Source: Bactericera cockerelli (taxonomy: Eukaryota; Arthropoda; Insecta; Hemiptera; Triozidae). Taken from it: a stretch of 64,000 nt of DNA. Numbering within the stretch: the stretch's first letter is position 1; every line of letters begins with the position of its first letter. This document shows positions 9,640 to 21,309 of the stretch, piece after piece. A program made the translations under genes and the position numbers. Under the pieces are notes generated by a model. The model was not told the origin of the DNA, ran no database searches, and worked only from the letters and a program-made list of their open reading frames with translations. The stretch is from NCBI GenBank assembly GCA_024516035.1, contig CM044958.1, forward strand, positions 3,366,832-3,430,831, read 5' to 3'.

Positions 9640-10620
9640 CCTTTTCCCCCTCCTCGTACACCCTGCTTTACCTCCCCATCTATAATACTCTCTTCCCGAT
9701 ATATCTCCTCCTATCTTCCACCCCTCTCTCTTTACACCTCCTTTTTATAATTATTAAACCTCCTTCTTCCTCTTCATTCTCCTCCTATCTCCACTCCCTC
9801 TTCTCTCTTTTTACCTATTCTCTCCTTGATTATAGTCACTTAAGATTAAAACCTCCTACTTCATCCAAGATCATTTCATTTACTGTAACATATATTTCCC
9901 TCACTCTCTCTTCTCCTCTTTTACCTTGATGTATTTCCTTTTCTCTTCTCTTTTACTCTCATACAGTTCCCTCTCTTCTGTCACTTCTCATTTCTTTCTA
10001 ATCACTATTTTATTTCCTATCTTTCTCTCTTTCTTTGATTTCCTTTTTACCTCTTCAGTCCTCTCTTCTCTTTTTTACTTCTCCTTCTTCGTCTCAACTT
10101 TAGTCACGTCTTTTTTACCCTAACTTTATGTCCTCTTTCTTATTCTTTTTATATCTTCTTATTATTCTCTTAGCCCTACTTACTTTATATCTCCCTCACC
10201 TTTCATATATTGCCACTAAGTTTATTTCTTCTCTCTCTTCTCTTACTCTAACTTTATTTCCATTTATTCTCCTTTTTCTCCTTTGAAAATCTATGTTTTT
10301 CTGTCTCTCTCTTCTCATTTTCAATTCTAATCATTTTCCTCTTTATTCATACTTTCCCACGCCTAAATTTACTTTCCCTGCTATTCTCTCTTACCTTATT
10401 CTTTTCCTTCCTTCTTCTTTTAACCCTAAGTGTATTTTCACTCTCCCATTTCATTCCTCCAGTCACTCTTCTTTTACCCCTAAATTTATGTTTCCTTTCC
10501 TAACCTTAATTTCTTTCTTCTCGTAACTCTTCTCGTGTTCTCTCTCTCTCCTCTCTCTCTCATCGTCTCTCTTTTCCCTCATTCATGTCCTTTCTACTAC
10601 ACCACTTTTCCCCTCTCCCC
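9640..10620 (+). repeat. Long C/T-rich low-complexity tract
   Basis: Almost pure pyrimidine sequence with tctc, tttc and ctcc runs and scattered A. The open frames here are serine, leucine and phenylalanine rich on plus purely because of composition. Not a gene. Confidence 0.85.
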
Positions 10621-10623
10621 TCT

Positions 10624-10775
10624 ATACAGAGAGAGAGAGAGAGAGAGAGAAGTAAGAGTGAGAGAAGAGATAAAAATGGGAGAGAGATGAGGTAGAGAGA
10701 GAGAGGGAGAGAAAAGTAAGATTGAGAGAAGAGATAAAAATGGGAGAGAGATGAGGTAGAGAGAGAGAGAAAAAA
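10624..10775 (+). repeat. (GA)n with a 64-bp tandem duplication
   Basis: The block agtaag(a/t)(g/t)gagagaagagat...ggtagagagag occurs at 10651 and again at 10715. It follows a perfect (GA)n. Strand composition switches from C/T to G/A at about 10622. Confidence 0.85.
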
Positions 10776-10799
10776 TGAGGTTAATATGTTCTCCGCATC

Positions 10800-11225
10800 T
10801 CCGCACACTCATCCACCCAACCGAACATAAACTTTAAATGGCTGTTAAGAGTTGTGAACACTTTCAGTTTTGACACCCAAGCTTTGGCCAACTTTATCAA
10901 TGTGGAGTATTTCCTCATTAGTCAAAAGCATTAATAAGATCTCGAAAGCCAGCTTCCAGCTTTTATGTTGGTTTATATGAGTTTTTTGACGGCGAAACTT
11001 GCTTTATTAAACCTGTGTATTATTGCTGTAATAAATCTGGTTTTCAGGTGGAGGACTATATCCTTTCTCTCTTTTTAAGTCACTCCCACCCCGTCTTTCT
11101 CTTATTTAATGACCGAAATATCTCTATGCTTTTGGACATTTTCAGTAGGTAATTTTTCAAACATATCCCGAAATGTAGTAAAAATGGTTCTTATTTATAC
11201 ATATACAGACCTGTACGTAATACCG
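10800..11225. other. AT-rich sequence, nothing recognised
   Basis: No open frame of note, no repeat shared with the window. Confidence 0.5.
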
Positions 11226-11450
11226 TGCACTGGTAGTAAGTAGTTAACGCGCTAGTCTGGTAATCCAGTCAGCGTAGGGATCCGTTGGTTCGAATCGTAG
11301 TCAGTGCATGAACTTGTGACCACAAAATTGTAAGACTCTGAAGATTAGGTGCTGGGTAAACGCGAGCGCACCGGAAGGTATCCCTTACAAACAACTATAA
11401 CCAAATTTTGAGTACAATTTTTTGTCTGACCTTTCGCATGCATTTACTTG
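11226..11450 (+). mobile_element. Chimera: SINE C head joined to inverted SINE D body
   Basis: 11226-11312 is a C head (gttaacgcgctagtctggta, tccgttggttcgaatc). From about 11340 the sequence changes to the family D body in the opposite sense (aggtgctgggt, gagcgcaccggaaggtatcc, cttacaaacaactataacca, ttttttgtct, tttcgcatg). The junction sits at accacaaaattgtaagactctg. It could be a nested insertion or a template switch. Confidence 0.75.
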
Positions 11451-11559
11451 TATATGAGAGTCATTTTTAATGAGTCAGTCAAACTGTTCAATCAGTGAGT
11501 GAGTATAGATTGGTGATAATATCACCTATATTATAGTAGAGCGACAATACATTGGGAAT

Positions 11560-12120
11560 GGACTTTGATCTTAATTTCACCATGGAATGAAATTACATGA
11601 ATTATAGGCAACTTTGTTTTTTTTTGAGATAACTTTGTGATAATATTCCGAGTACTATATATGCTCATAGAGTGTGAATATGATAGAAATATTCAATTTA
11701 AAATAAATGCCGAGGAAAACGTTACTAAGGGCGCTGAAGTGACATTTTTCCTTTTTTCGTACCCTATCTTTATATTTATTTTCCTTGCGCCTACTTGTTT
11801 ATCATTTCCATTATTTGTTAGGTATAGTTGACTTTTTTACAGTATTTTTTTTTTATTACAATACAATTTTTGTATTATTATTTTCTTCTTTAAAAAATCC
11901 CTCTCCGTTGCGTATAGTGTTGTACTTGTAATGTTTTTTCTGCCTCTTTTTCGCTCTACAACTTTATGCCTATTTTTCTTTTATCTTATTTTTTTTTTAC
12001 TTCCGCTTCTATACCTTCAGTAACTTTTTCCCTCTCCACTATCCATCTTCTTCTATTACATTATCTGTACAAGTTTCTATTTTGCAAAGTATTCAAGAAA
12101 TGTTTGCGTAGGAATGGACG
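11560..12120. other. AT-rich sequence
   Basis: No gene. Short open frames are A/T- and pyrimidine-driven. A palindrome ggtgat-aat-atcacc lies just upstream at about 11513-11527. Confidence 0.5.
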
Positions 12121-12126
12121 TTTGAG

Positions 12127-12562
<436 letters not shown>

Positions 12563-12905
12563 TTAAACCCCTCCACCTCCTCCTTAACTCCTGCTTCTTC
12601 CTTTTTTCTAATTCCATTTCTTCAGCTCCTTTTCTGCTTTTCCTATTCTTCATTATTTTATTTCTTTTCCTCTTCTTTCCATTCATTCCCCTCCTCTTGT
12701 TTGCTCTTCTGATAAGAAAAGTTTCATTGTATAATGTTCATTTTTCTTCCCGTACTTTCCATAATATTCATCATAATCTCATTAGGTGGCATGGGAAGTC
12801 CAAACGAGGCCCCTCCAGCGGTGAATTAACATTTCAACTTCACAGATCAGGAGAGAAGCCATCATCTCTTTTTTTATGGTTTCTCGTTTTTTCATAACGT
12901 CTCTT
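12563..12905. other. Pyrimidine-rich then unassigned sequence
   Basis: C/T-rich to about 12715. From 12720 to 12905 is mixed sequence with no family match. Confidence 0.5.
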
Positions 12906-12911
12906 TAACTT

Positions 12912-13025
12912 GTAGGTCATTCGGACGGGGTTTTACCCTCCATTCGCTGGAAACTCAAAACCAGCTACCCACATGAACCTCACCCTGTGGGTTGGGTTGG
13001 GAATAGCATCACGAGGGTTCGAATT
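12912..13025 (-). mobile_element. SINE E/F core fragment
   Basis: The plus strand reads cattcggacggggttttacc, ctccattcgctggaaactca, accagctacccacatgaacc, then ctgtgggttgggttgg. This is the reverse complement of the E core plus its upstream ggccctacccag-like linker. A box-B-like gagggttcgaattt follows at about 13012. Confidence 0.75.
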
Positions 13026-13528
13026 TGAATGGTCACCCATATTCTATGTCATAATCTGTACATTGCCTAAATTCTGTGATTTGACGAGAACTTGTGTATT
13101 TAACGTGTCATTGATCTTACTTATCTCCTAAACTTGGAGATAAGTAACACCACCCATGTAAAAATGAAAACGTAATCGTGTCATACTGCGGGTAGTGTGG
13201 TAGAAAGACAGAAACTTTTTGTTTTTCCGTATTGGTTGGGGAATTTGTGTTCTTTTGTGCTGCTGAAATTGAAAATGACATTGATTGATTTCGCAGTGGC
13301 GCAGGGTGAGACAAAGCCAGGGACGCAATTCGAATGTTGGTGCACTTTGAAATTTATTTCTGGATGATATTGTTTATTTGTCTGAAAAATTATAAGAAAA
13401 TACTGAAATAATGCTGTGGCAATAACGAGTAGATATGCATCTATCTAGACGACCGTAGTGCAGTGAATGCGAACGATAAAGGTACATTTTTCCTACGAAG
13501 AAGAAGGTTTTACCTGAAAAACAAGTAT

Positions 13529-13565
<37 letters not shown>

Positions 13566-15160
13566 TTGTGATAAATACAATATTGTATGAACACAATTGC
13601 TAAATCTAATGTATAATAAACATTTCAATATTAATTTGCTTAATACAATATTATGATGTAAATTAAAATTTGACCAGAAAGTAGAGAAAATAGAGGGGAT
13701 GTAGATTGGTCACTTTAAATTGAAACTTGACTGGTACGCGACTCCGTCTACATTCACTACTCCTGAAAATTAGCCAAAGATTGGACACTGTCCTGTAGCT
13801 GTAGGGGACAAATCAAGAAAAATTCTTGATTGCAGTTTTAACTGCTCGGCATGTTCAATTTGTACTGATTTGGTCTGTGGTATTTTTTGAACAGTTTTAT
13901 TCCTCATCAAGTTAGACCTACAGAATAGTCTCACCCACTAGCCAATATCGTCCTTCCTGGTGTTGTACCCTGGATGTCCCTTGTTTCTTTTTAAGTCGTC
14001 CTTTTTTGGTATTAGGACGCCAAGTATCTGCACCCAATTGTCCTAAAAAGTAAGGATGTTATTTTCTTAATAAGGATCTACAGATTCATCCCGTCCTCAT
14101 CACCATAGATTCTCTAAGAGAACGTTTCTGCAGAAGAAAGTTTCAGCATAGAAGACAACCCCCGTACACGATACCATAGCTCTTCACACTGTGAAAATAT
14201 GCAATAAGCAGCACGAGAACCACATTTTTACTTATAAGAGAATACCGTTTCCGTGCTTTCAACGGGACTAAATTTCAAATTTACTACAGCCTACTGCTGA
14301 CCAATGACTTTTGAATTTTGATATTTTCTGACAAGCGATAATGGTTTTGGGGGGGTCAATTCTGAACATTTTCGGTATCTCTTACGTTTTGCCTAACAAC
14401 TCCGACAACACAACATAGGTAGTGTAGGTGTAGTAGGTAGAGGTGTTCCTTTTTCTGTTTTATTATAAGATAGCAATATAGAAAAGTAATCTGTTTAATT
14501 CTCAACATGTGCTTTCCATTTTAGTTTTTCATCAACATCATTCCAGAATTTGACTTCTGAAGTACTTCCTGTACAGTTTAGCTAACACTATATGAACATC
14601 TCTTGACGTGATGTACTCGTCTTCTTGCCCCGTTCCTCCAACTTCCTCTTCTGCACACCCACTTATCACCCATTAACTTCCCATTTTCTTCTCATTCTTA
14701 TTCCATAGCACATTCGGTCTTTCTTTTAAAACAAAATAAAAAATATGGTGGTAATCCATCCACTTCTTGTGATCAACCAATGACATAACAGCCCTCTCAA
14801 TCTTTACTAAAGTAATTTGCCCCAATGTCCTGATTCCCTTGAGTCTCCGGTCTCCTCTCCAGTGCTTTAAATTCGATTTGCTCCCATGCCTTAAACATGA
14901 CCCTTAGTCCCTATCTGCCACAATGCTTTTGACCCCACCATTTTGTTCAACTTGCCCCCTTATCCAGGCATTTAGAAACAGACCTGATATTCCACCAGCA
15001 ATCCAAAGCCCGCCATAGATCGCTGCCAATCACGTGCTTTTTCTCTGAACAGCTTCATCAAGATGATCTAAATCCCCACTCTCCATCCTTTTTGACCCTC
15101 CCAGGTCGGCTAACCCCAATTGCTCCTATTTCATGCATCTTGCCTTCTTTCTCCAGTACA
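13026..15160. other. Unassigned 2.1-kb stretch with poly(T)
   Basis: No open frame longer than 85 codons. A poly(T) run is at 13531-13563. The minus strand from about 14600 to 15160 lies downstream of a LINE RT remnant and may be its decayed continuation, but I could not recognise later RT motifs such as YADD. Possible old LINE body, not supported further. Confidence 0.4.
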
Positions 15161-15184
15161 TATGAAGCCTGAATGAATTTTTTC

Positions 15185-15477
15185 CAGATTTAGAAATTAT
15201 TTCAGATATCGGTCTTAGTTCCCAAATTCCACTAACAGCCTTTCCTTGTGAGAGGTTATGACAGAAAGGGCTTTAACTTGAGGAAAATTGTCCCAAATTA
15301 CATGAGACTCTGATTCTGTATATGTGAGCAAAAGCTGCATTAATGAATCACAGACTTTATGAGAGTAAGCGGTACAGTGTCTTCTCCACTAGACATTTTG
15401 TTTTCCATATTGGCAACTAGTTTGATAATTTCTGTAGCGTTAGTGGGTGATAGTGTTAACTTCTGGTTTGAAGATCT
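15185..15477 (-). pseudogene. LINE reverse-transcriptase fragment, decayed
   Basis: Read on the minus strand, 15477-15358 gives SSNQKLTLSPTNATEIIKL followed by a stretch ending SSGEDTVPLTLIKSVIH. This has the form of the N-terminal RT region of jockey/I-type non-LTR retrotransposons (NKTSSGxDxIPxxLLK). After a stop the frame recovers in part as SHIQNQSL. A further frame gives LRPISEIISKS at about 15218-15185, matching the YRPISLLxxxSK block. So the order of RT blocks is right, but at least one stop and two frameshifts break it. It lies directly beside the 30-bp minisatellite, and its frame enters the array as SSPLASSV repeats. Family assignment is from motif form only. Confidence 0.65.
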
Positions 15478-15485
15478 TGAGACAG

Positions 15486-16666
15486 AAGAAGAGGCTAGTG
15501 GTGATGATGGAGGAACTGAAGAGCCTAGTGATGACGAAGGAAGAACTGAAGAGGCAAGTGTTGACGATGGAGGAACTGAAGAGGCTAGTGTTGACGACGG
15601 TGGAACTGAAGAGACTAGTGGTGACGAGGGAAGAACTGAAGAGGCTAGTGGTGACGAGCGAAGAACTGAAGAGGCTAGTAGTGACGACGGAAGAACTGAA
15701 GAGGCTAGTGGTGACGAGGGAAGAACTGAAGAGACTAGTGGTGACGAGGGAAGAACTGAAGAGGCTAGTGGTGACGAGGGAAGAACTGAAGAGGCTAGTG
15801 GTGACGATGATGGAGGAACTGAAGAGGCTAGTGGTGAAGACGGAGGAACTGAAGAGGCTAGTGGTGACGAGGGAAGAACTGAAGAGACTAGTGGTGACGA
15901 GGGAAGAACTGAAGAGGCTAGTGGTGACGAGGGAAGAACTGAAGAGGCTAGTGGTGACGAGGGAAGAAACTGAAGAGGCTAGTGGTGACGAGGGAAGAAC
16001 TGAAGAGGCTAGTGTGACGAGGGAAGAACTGAAGAGGCTAGTGGTGACGAGGGAAGAACTGAAGAGGCTAGTGGTGACGAGGGAAGAACTGAAGAGGCTA
16101 GTGGTGACGAGGGAAGAACTGAAGAGGCTAGTGGTGACGAGGGAAGAACTGAAGAGGCTAGTGGTGACGAGGGAAGAACTGAAGAGGCTAGTGGTGACGA
16201 GGGAAGAACTGAAGAGACTAGTGGTGACGAGGGAAGAACTGAAGAGGCTAGTGGTGACGAGGGAAGAACTGAAGAGGCTAGTGGTGACGAGGGAAGAACT
16301 GAAGAGGCTAGTGGTGACGAGGAAGAACTGAAGAGGCTAGTGGTGACGAGGGAAGAACTGAAGAGGCTAGTGGTGACGAGGAAGAACTGAAGAGGCTAGT
16401 GGTGACGAGGGAAGAACTGAAGAGGCTAGTGGTGACGAGGGAAGAACTGAAGAGACTAGTGGTGACGAGGGAAGAACTGAAGAGGCTAGTGGTGACGAGG
16501 GAAGAACTGAAGATGCTAGTGGTGACGAGGGAAGAACTGAAGAGGCTAGTGGTGACGAGGGAAGAACTGAAGATGCTAGTGGTGACGAGGGAAGAACTGA
16601 AGAGGCTAGTGGTGACGATGATGGAGGAACTGAAGAGGCTAGTGGTGAAGACGGAGGAACTGAACT
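15486..16666 (+). repeat. 30-bp minisatellite, about 39 units
   Basis: Unit gaggctagtggtgacgaggg + aagaactgaa. The central part is nearly identical; the first six units and the last two are variant (gatgatgga, gaagacgga). Single-base deletions at 15967, 16012-16013, 16321 and 16379 and extra codons at 15807 and 16618 break the frame. Plus frames read TEEASGDEGR or ELKRLVVTRE; the minus frame reads SSPLASSVLP. The 204- and 294-codon open frames start inside antisense LINE sequence, so I do not call a gene. Confidence 0.95.
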
Positions 16667-16679
16667 CATTCAAAGTATA

Positions 16680-16850
16680 ATTAGAATATTATCGTAACAA
16701 TTTCTAATCTTATTGTATTTTTTGTAATTAAAACTAATATTGATGACCTCTATACCTATTTCTTCAACAACAACAAAAAAAAGTTCAACTAGTGTCTACA
16801 CACACCAAATTGAAAACCATTTTGGCATGCAATAACTGACAAAGGGGTTT
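16680..16850. other. AT-rich flank of the minisatellite
   Basis: Nothing recognised. Confidence 0.5.
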
Positions 16851-16854
16851 TGTG

Positions 16855-17051
16855 GTAGATGTTAAATTCTACAGAAATAATTGTGGGTTTTCTATTTTTT
16901 CATTGTATACAATATCCCTTGCTTTACTTTCAATATTCTATCATTTCTATTGCTTCTTCTATCTTATGTTTATCCTGTATTATGTATTAATCATACTGTC
17001 AAACCTATGTAAACTATCTCAATTGTGGGATTTAAAAAAAAAAAAAAAAAA
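16855..17051 (+). mobile_element. Candidate retroposed 3' end with poly(A)
   Basis: Sequence ending cctgtattatgtattaatc, aaacctatgtaaactatctc, aattgtgggattt followed by 17 A residues (17034-17051) looks like the 3' end of a retroposed transcript, probably a LINE 3' region. There is no AATAAA close by and no clear target duplication. A 159-codon open frame crosses the poly(A) and is not credible. Confidence 0.4.
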
Positions 17052-17360
17052 TAGTCATATAATAATGTACATTTCTCAAGCTGAGATGCTTCCCCCAAGT
17101 TCTTTGCTACTGAGAAGTGGCTGTGTAGATTTTGATTTCATTTTCCAATATTTTATTTCGGCTCATCCTTTTTGGAAGAGGGACGAGAAGGGGAGAAGGG
17201 CAATCTCAGCCCTGACAATGGAGGAGTATCAAGTCAGGAGGTTTTTATTATTTATTAGTTCTATTTCGTCAAAACGAACCCGGGAACCTTTCGCTTACGA
17301 GGAATTTGAATCGCGCTCTCTCTTTCTCTGATCTCCCTCTCTTTAAAAATTACTGTACTA

Positions 17361-17540
17361 ATAATCAATAATATCACCTTATTCATACGGCTCGTCTAGG
17401 ACTATCGAGTCACATTATTCAAGTATTAGAACGTATTACTATGTAGTCATATCACAAATGGGAGGATAACTTGTGTTCCGTCTAGGTTTTGAAACCACGA
17501 CCTCTTAGAAGTCAGAAGCCTTGACCACTGAGCTACTGGA
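17361..17540 (-). mobile_element. SINE family B, copy 1 (diverged)
   Basis: On plus: attcatacggctcgtctagg, attatt-caagta, tatgtagtcatatcacaaat, ggataacttgt, then head gaaaccacgacctc and ccttgaccactgagctact. Same order as the intact head at 58034-58110 read in reverse. Confidence 0.75.
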
Positions 17541-17545
17541 ATAAA

Positions 17546-17737
17546 TAATAATATCGCCTTATTTATACTGCCCAATCAAGACTTATGAGTTCCGTCATTA
17601 AAGTAGTAAGCCCAATTCGTATTATTATGTGGTCATAATCCCAAGTGGGATGAAAACTTGTCATGTCCCAGCAGGGTTTCGAACCCACGACCTCTCTATA
17701 ATCTGAACCGACGCCTTGACCACTAAGCTACCGGGAC
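17546..17737 (-). mobile_element. SINE family B, copy 2 in tandem
   Basis: Directly after copy 1, same orientation: cgccttatttatactgccca, gttccgtcattaaagtagta, attattatgtggtcataatc, aacttgtcatgtcccagc, gtttcgaacccacgacctc, ccttgaccactaagctaccg, ggac. Closer to the family consensus than copy 1, so it is likely a separate and later insertion. Confidence 0.85.
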
Positions 17738-17739
17738 GC

Positions 17740-18385
17740 AATAAAGAGTACTTCTTCTTGAACTTGGCAATCTATTCGTCATCAATTATTGGTTGCAAAG
17801 GCATAGTGCAAGAAATATTCGCATAACTGACAGTCAAACAAGTTCAATGGTGACACTCTATCCGCCTCACACATTATGACTTGCCTGGACCTTCAGCACC
17901 ATCGAGTCTCTCTCTCTCCTCTATACCCTCCTTGCTAGATGACCAGTCGGCAAATGACTCCCTCTTAACATTCGTGAACGGTATTCTTATCGCCTTGATA
18001 AAGCGCCGATAAACCGGAAAAAAACCAGTTTGAATTTTGTTGAGTCCACAGTACTCCCAGTCCCCAGCTGAAATTCAAGCAACGCACAATTTTTCAGGTC
18101 AGCAGGATCGAAAGTCCTTCCTGAAGTTAAACAAGAAAAAATCTCTTCTGACATGTACTTCTCTTCTATCCCTCCGTTCCCCTCCACTCCCTCTTCCTCC
18201 ACTCCTACTCCCCCCTACCTCCCATTTGTCTCTCTCAATTCTATATTCCTGCTGCAACATTCGCCTCCATTAACATTGATGTAAAAACAAAAGAAAAAAA
18301 AAATGGGGAAAAATTGCCTCCACGTGTCCGTGTGTCTCAAGTCAATATACATCCAGCCCTCTCCAATGTTTTCTCTAATGTTTCA
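17740..18385. other. Unassigned sequence with C/T patch
   Basis: No gene. A pyrimidine-rich patch lies at 18140-18240. Confidence 0.5.
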
Positions 18386-18388
18386 TTT

Positions 18389-18715
18389 TGCCCCCACTCG
18401 CCCCTATTCCGCTTGATTCTGCCGGCCCTCCTCCAGTGCTCCTTAAACCCCGCTCTCCCCTATTCTGCTCCTCAGTGCTTCTTTAACCCCACTCGCCCCT
18501 ACTCTGCCCCCCCCCCCCCCCAATGCTCCTTTGACCCCACTCTTCTGTGTTTCATTCTGCCCGCCTTCTCCCCAGTGCTTCTTAAACACCACTCTCTCCT
18601 ATTCTGCCCCCCCCCCCCCCCCAGTGCTCCCTTGACCCCACTCTCTTGTGTTTGATTCTGCCCGCCTTCTCCCCAGTGCTCCTTAAACCCCACTCTCCCC
18701 TATTCCTTTTTTCCC
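18389..18715 (+). repeat. C-rich tandem repeat with two alternating unit types
   Basis: Six units of about 50-62 bp start with cagtgctcctt(a/g)a. One type continues accccactctcccctattct; the other continues ccccactcttctgtgttt, then ttctgcccgccttctcc. Poly(C) runs occur inside (18507-18521, 18607-18622). The 113-codon open frame is an artefact. Confidence 0.8.
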
Positions 18716-19235
18716 CATACCCCCCATACGCTCGGTCTACCCCGATTTCTCCCTATTCCTTCCCATGTTTCATCTTGCCTCTCTTATCCTCCCCATTCCT
18801 CCTTTGTATTCCTCTTCAGTTATTCCACTCTGCTCCTCTCCCTCGGTCTTGTAGTCCCATAATTTCTCTTCTATTACATTGCCCTCTTCCTCTTGTTGAT
18901 GTAAGGCTGGTAAGACAACACAGGGCTTGTTGTAAGGCTGGGGTGAGGAAACATATAGCGGTTCAATACATGACTTGACTTTCTGATTTCTTTTAATGTA
19001 CCTAAACGCTTTGTGTTCATCCTCCGTCTTTCTCTTCTTTTCCTCTCTCTCTCTCTACCTTTTCTTTTTTGTAACTCTCTCTCTCTCTCTCTTACTTTTT
19101 CTAACGTTCTATTTCTCTCTCTCTTTTGCCTTCTCGCTATTGAAACAATATCTCATATCTCCTTCTCCGCATCTCTCTACCCATTTCTCTCTCTCTATCT
19201 ATCGATCTCTATCTCTTTTTTTTATTCCTCCTCCA
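18716..19235 (+). repeat. C/T-rich low-complexity sequence
   Basis: Pyrimidine-rich with (CT)n runs, strongest at 19038-19110 and 19180-19225. A non-repetitive patch lies at about 18895-18990. No gene. Confidence 0.7.
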
Positions 19236-19580
19236 GTCAGAGGGTTAATTCCTGTAGTACTCGTATACATCCCGCTGCTAGGATTCCCAGTATTTAGACG
19301 GTAAAACGCCTTGAATCACTCTTATGAAAACGGTACAACCAAAAAATGGAGTACGCTGAACCTGTACGGTACGTCCATATAATCCTTGCACCATCGGGAA
19401 ATGGTTATCTCACGGACTCACAACAATTTTCTTCACCTCTCTCTCAACTCCTAATACTTCCTCATTCTTATATCTCACTCATCTCTTCTTTCTCATTCTC
19501 ATTTACACAGTTTTGTATAGTTTCACAAAGGGTTAGGTGGAAAAGATTGCCATGTGCAATAACTCCGCCCTTTAGTTAGG
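19236..19580. other. Unassigned sequence
   Basis: Nothing recognised, apart from some C/T-rich sequence. Confidence 0.4.
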
Positions 19581-19581
19581 A

Positions 19582-19616
19582 TATATGTATGTATGTGTGT
19601 ATGTATGTGTGTACAC
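19582..19616 (+). repeat. (ATGT)n microsatellite
   Basis: About eight imperfect units of atgt/gtgt. Confidence 0.85.
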
Positions 19617-19730
19617 TGTACAAGGCTTCCATAAAGTCTCACCCAGGCCTGGGTTTCTCGAAAAAGACCCAAATTATCAAAACACGCAAAACCCGTATTC
19701 CTTTATTTTTAGCAACAAAAAAAAATTGCC

Positions 19731-19888
19731 AAACCCAGCCGGGACATGACAAGTTATCCTCCCATTTGCGATTTTTACCTCATAATAATATGTCTTGGGT
19801 TTACTGCTGGAATAATGAGACTTGATCACTTGACAGTCTTGATCGGGTAGTATAAAAAAGGCAGTATTACCTATTATTATTATTATTC
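19731..19888 (+). mobile_element. SINE family B, head-truncated, with (ATT)n tail
   Basis: aaacccagccgggacatgac, aagttatcctcccatttg, cataataatatgtcttgggt, ttactgctggaataatgaga, tcgggtagtataaa, then (ATT)n. Only the last bases of the tRNA-like head remain. It fits the body at 58092-58240. Confidence 0.85.
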
Positions 19889-19991
19889 CGTTTCAGCCTT
19901 CTCTATCTTATTCTTTCTCCTCTTTCTCTCCTCTTCTTCTCTCCTGCTGTCTTTTTCTTCCTCTCTCTCTCTCTCTTTCTCTCTCTTTCTA

Positions 19992-20034
<43 letters not shown>

Positions 20035-20136
20035 CTCTCTCGCTCTTTCTCTTCCTCTGTCTCTCAACTATCTGTTCTTTTCACCTTCCCTTTTTTCACT
20101 ATTCCGTTTTTGCCTTCTCTATTTTATTCATGCTGC

Positions 20137-20167
<31 letters not shown>

Positions 20168-20460
20168 CTCTGTGTCTCTCTTATCACTACTTATCACATT
20201 CCCTTTTTTCACTATTTCGTTTTTGCCTTCTCTACTTTATTCTCTTTTCTCCTCTGTCTCTCCTCTTTTTGATTGTTTTCCTCGCCAATAAATTTCACGT
20301 CTCTCTTCTTTCCACTCCATCATCCAACACGTCTTCTCCCACTCTGTCAATGTTTTCACAAGAAATGCTGAAAAATGGCTTTCCATTTTTTTTTCTTCCT
20401 CTCCTTCTCTCAGTCATGTTCCTCGTCCCTTATTCTTTTCTCGGGTGTCAAAATACATTG
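19889..20460 (+). repeat. (CT)n and C/T-rich tract
   Basis: Long (CT)n runs at 19960-20045 and 20136-20168 in a pyrimidine-rich context. A motif ttccgttt(t/c)(t/a)gccttctctatttta recurs (19886, 20103, 20215), so there is also a loose tandem duplication of about 110-220 bp. No gene. Confidence 0.8.
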
Positions 20461-20519
20461 GAGATGTTTAATCATTATTGTCTCCTATTATTATTATTAG
20501 TACTGTTTTATCGAAAACA

Positions 20520-20878
20520 GCCAGCCTCCGGGGCGGAACGGTTGTGACTACTGCCCGTAGTCTAGAGATCTTGAGCTCAATCCCCGGTCGGAGCAAACTT
20601 TTCACATAGAAAATTCTGTTCCCTCAGTATATGTGAGGCTGGCATTTCCGGCCCTACCCAGACTGGGTGAGGTTAACGTGGGTAGCTGGTACGATTCCCA
20701 GCGAATGGAGGGTAAAACCCCCGTCCTAATCTGGACGTTAAACAAATTAGAATCATTGGCGTTTGGAAGGGCATCCAGCCGTAAAAATGAGACAAAACCA
20801 ACCAACCTTACACATGAGGTTGAACAATGTCGACCCTGCTTGAGCGGGATAAGACAAAGTAAAAGAAGAAGAAGAAAA
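20520..20878 (+). mobile_element. SINE family E, full length (about 360 bp)
   Basis: A tRNA-like head (ggggcggaacggttgtgact; box B region cttgagctcaatccccggtc; 20525-20600) is followed by a linker. The core comes next (gaggttaacgtgggtagctg, gtacgattcccagcgaatgg, agggtaaaaccccc, about 20670-20735), then a tail module (aagggcatccagccgtaaaa, aaccaaccaacc, ggttgaacaatgtcgaccct). It ends in a ccctgc-ttga-gcggg hairpin with (GAA)n. The tail hairpin plus short-repeat end resembles LINE 3' ends, suggesting how it is copied. It gives several 60-110 codon open frames on both strands, none real. Confidence 0.85.
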
Positions 20879-21305
20879 CATGGATTTAAGAGAACTGGAT
20901 ACAAGAGAAACATGTGTATAAGAGAACAATTTCACATCAATTTTAACTCTGTTTAAGGAAAAAATTACCTCATTATAAGAAAAACCTGGATAAAAGAGAA
21001 AATTCTAGTCTCTTGGGAAAGAACACACAGTATAAATGTTTCACTGTTTATTATTATTTTAATAAGAGAACATTGGCAAAGGAAATTTGAATAAAATAAA
21101 TGAGGGAACTATTAGCCCATGATTGCCTATTTCCAGGTAATGAATTCCTGATACACGAAGCACGCAAAAGACATGTCAGGCTGAAGTTCCGTGGCAGTAT
21201 TGCTGACAAGGTAAAATGTGCCAAGTATTTTTATCCTTTTCAACAAACAAAAAAAGTTTTAATTTTAGTTTTTTTTATTATAGAATTTCTAATTCCTTTT
21301 TTTCC
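20879..21305. other. Unassigned AT-rich sequence with recurring ataagagaa
   Basis: The motif ta(a/c)(a/g)agagaa recurs about seven times between 20880 and 21075 without a fixed period. A 96-codon open frame at 21100-21390 matches no family I know and overlaps the A/T-rich tail of an H element. Confidence 0.4.
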
Positions 21306-21309
21306 TGTC

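Noticed and set aside
14600..15160. Continuation of the LINE RT towards a YADD catalytic block on the minus strand
   Set aside because: I read all minus frames in part and found no convincing YADD or GFR block; only the first RT blocks are supported.
15359..16331. Open frames TEEASGDEGR (204 codons) and ELKRLVVTRE (294 codons)
   Set aside because: The start region is antisense to a recognisable LINE reverse-transcriptase relic, and the rest is a 30-bp minisatellite with frame-breaking indels.
15486..16666. CRISPR-like regular array
   Set aside because: Units are contiguous 30-bp repeats without unique spacers, in a eukaryotic context.
16852..17331. 159-codon open frame with hydrophobic start
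   Set aside because: It reads through a 17-nt poly(A) as lysines; the first part is AT-rich retroposed 3' sequence and the second unrelated.
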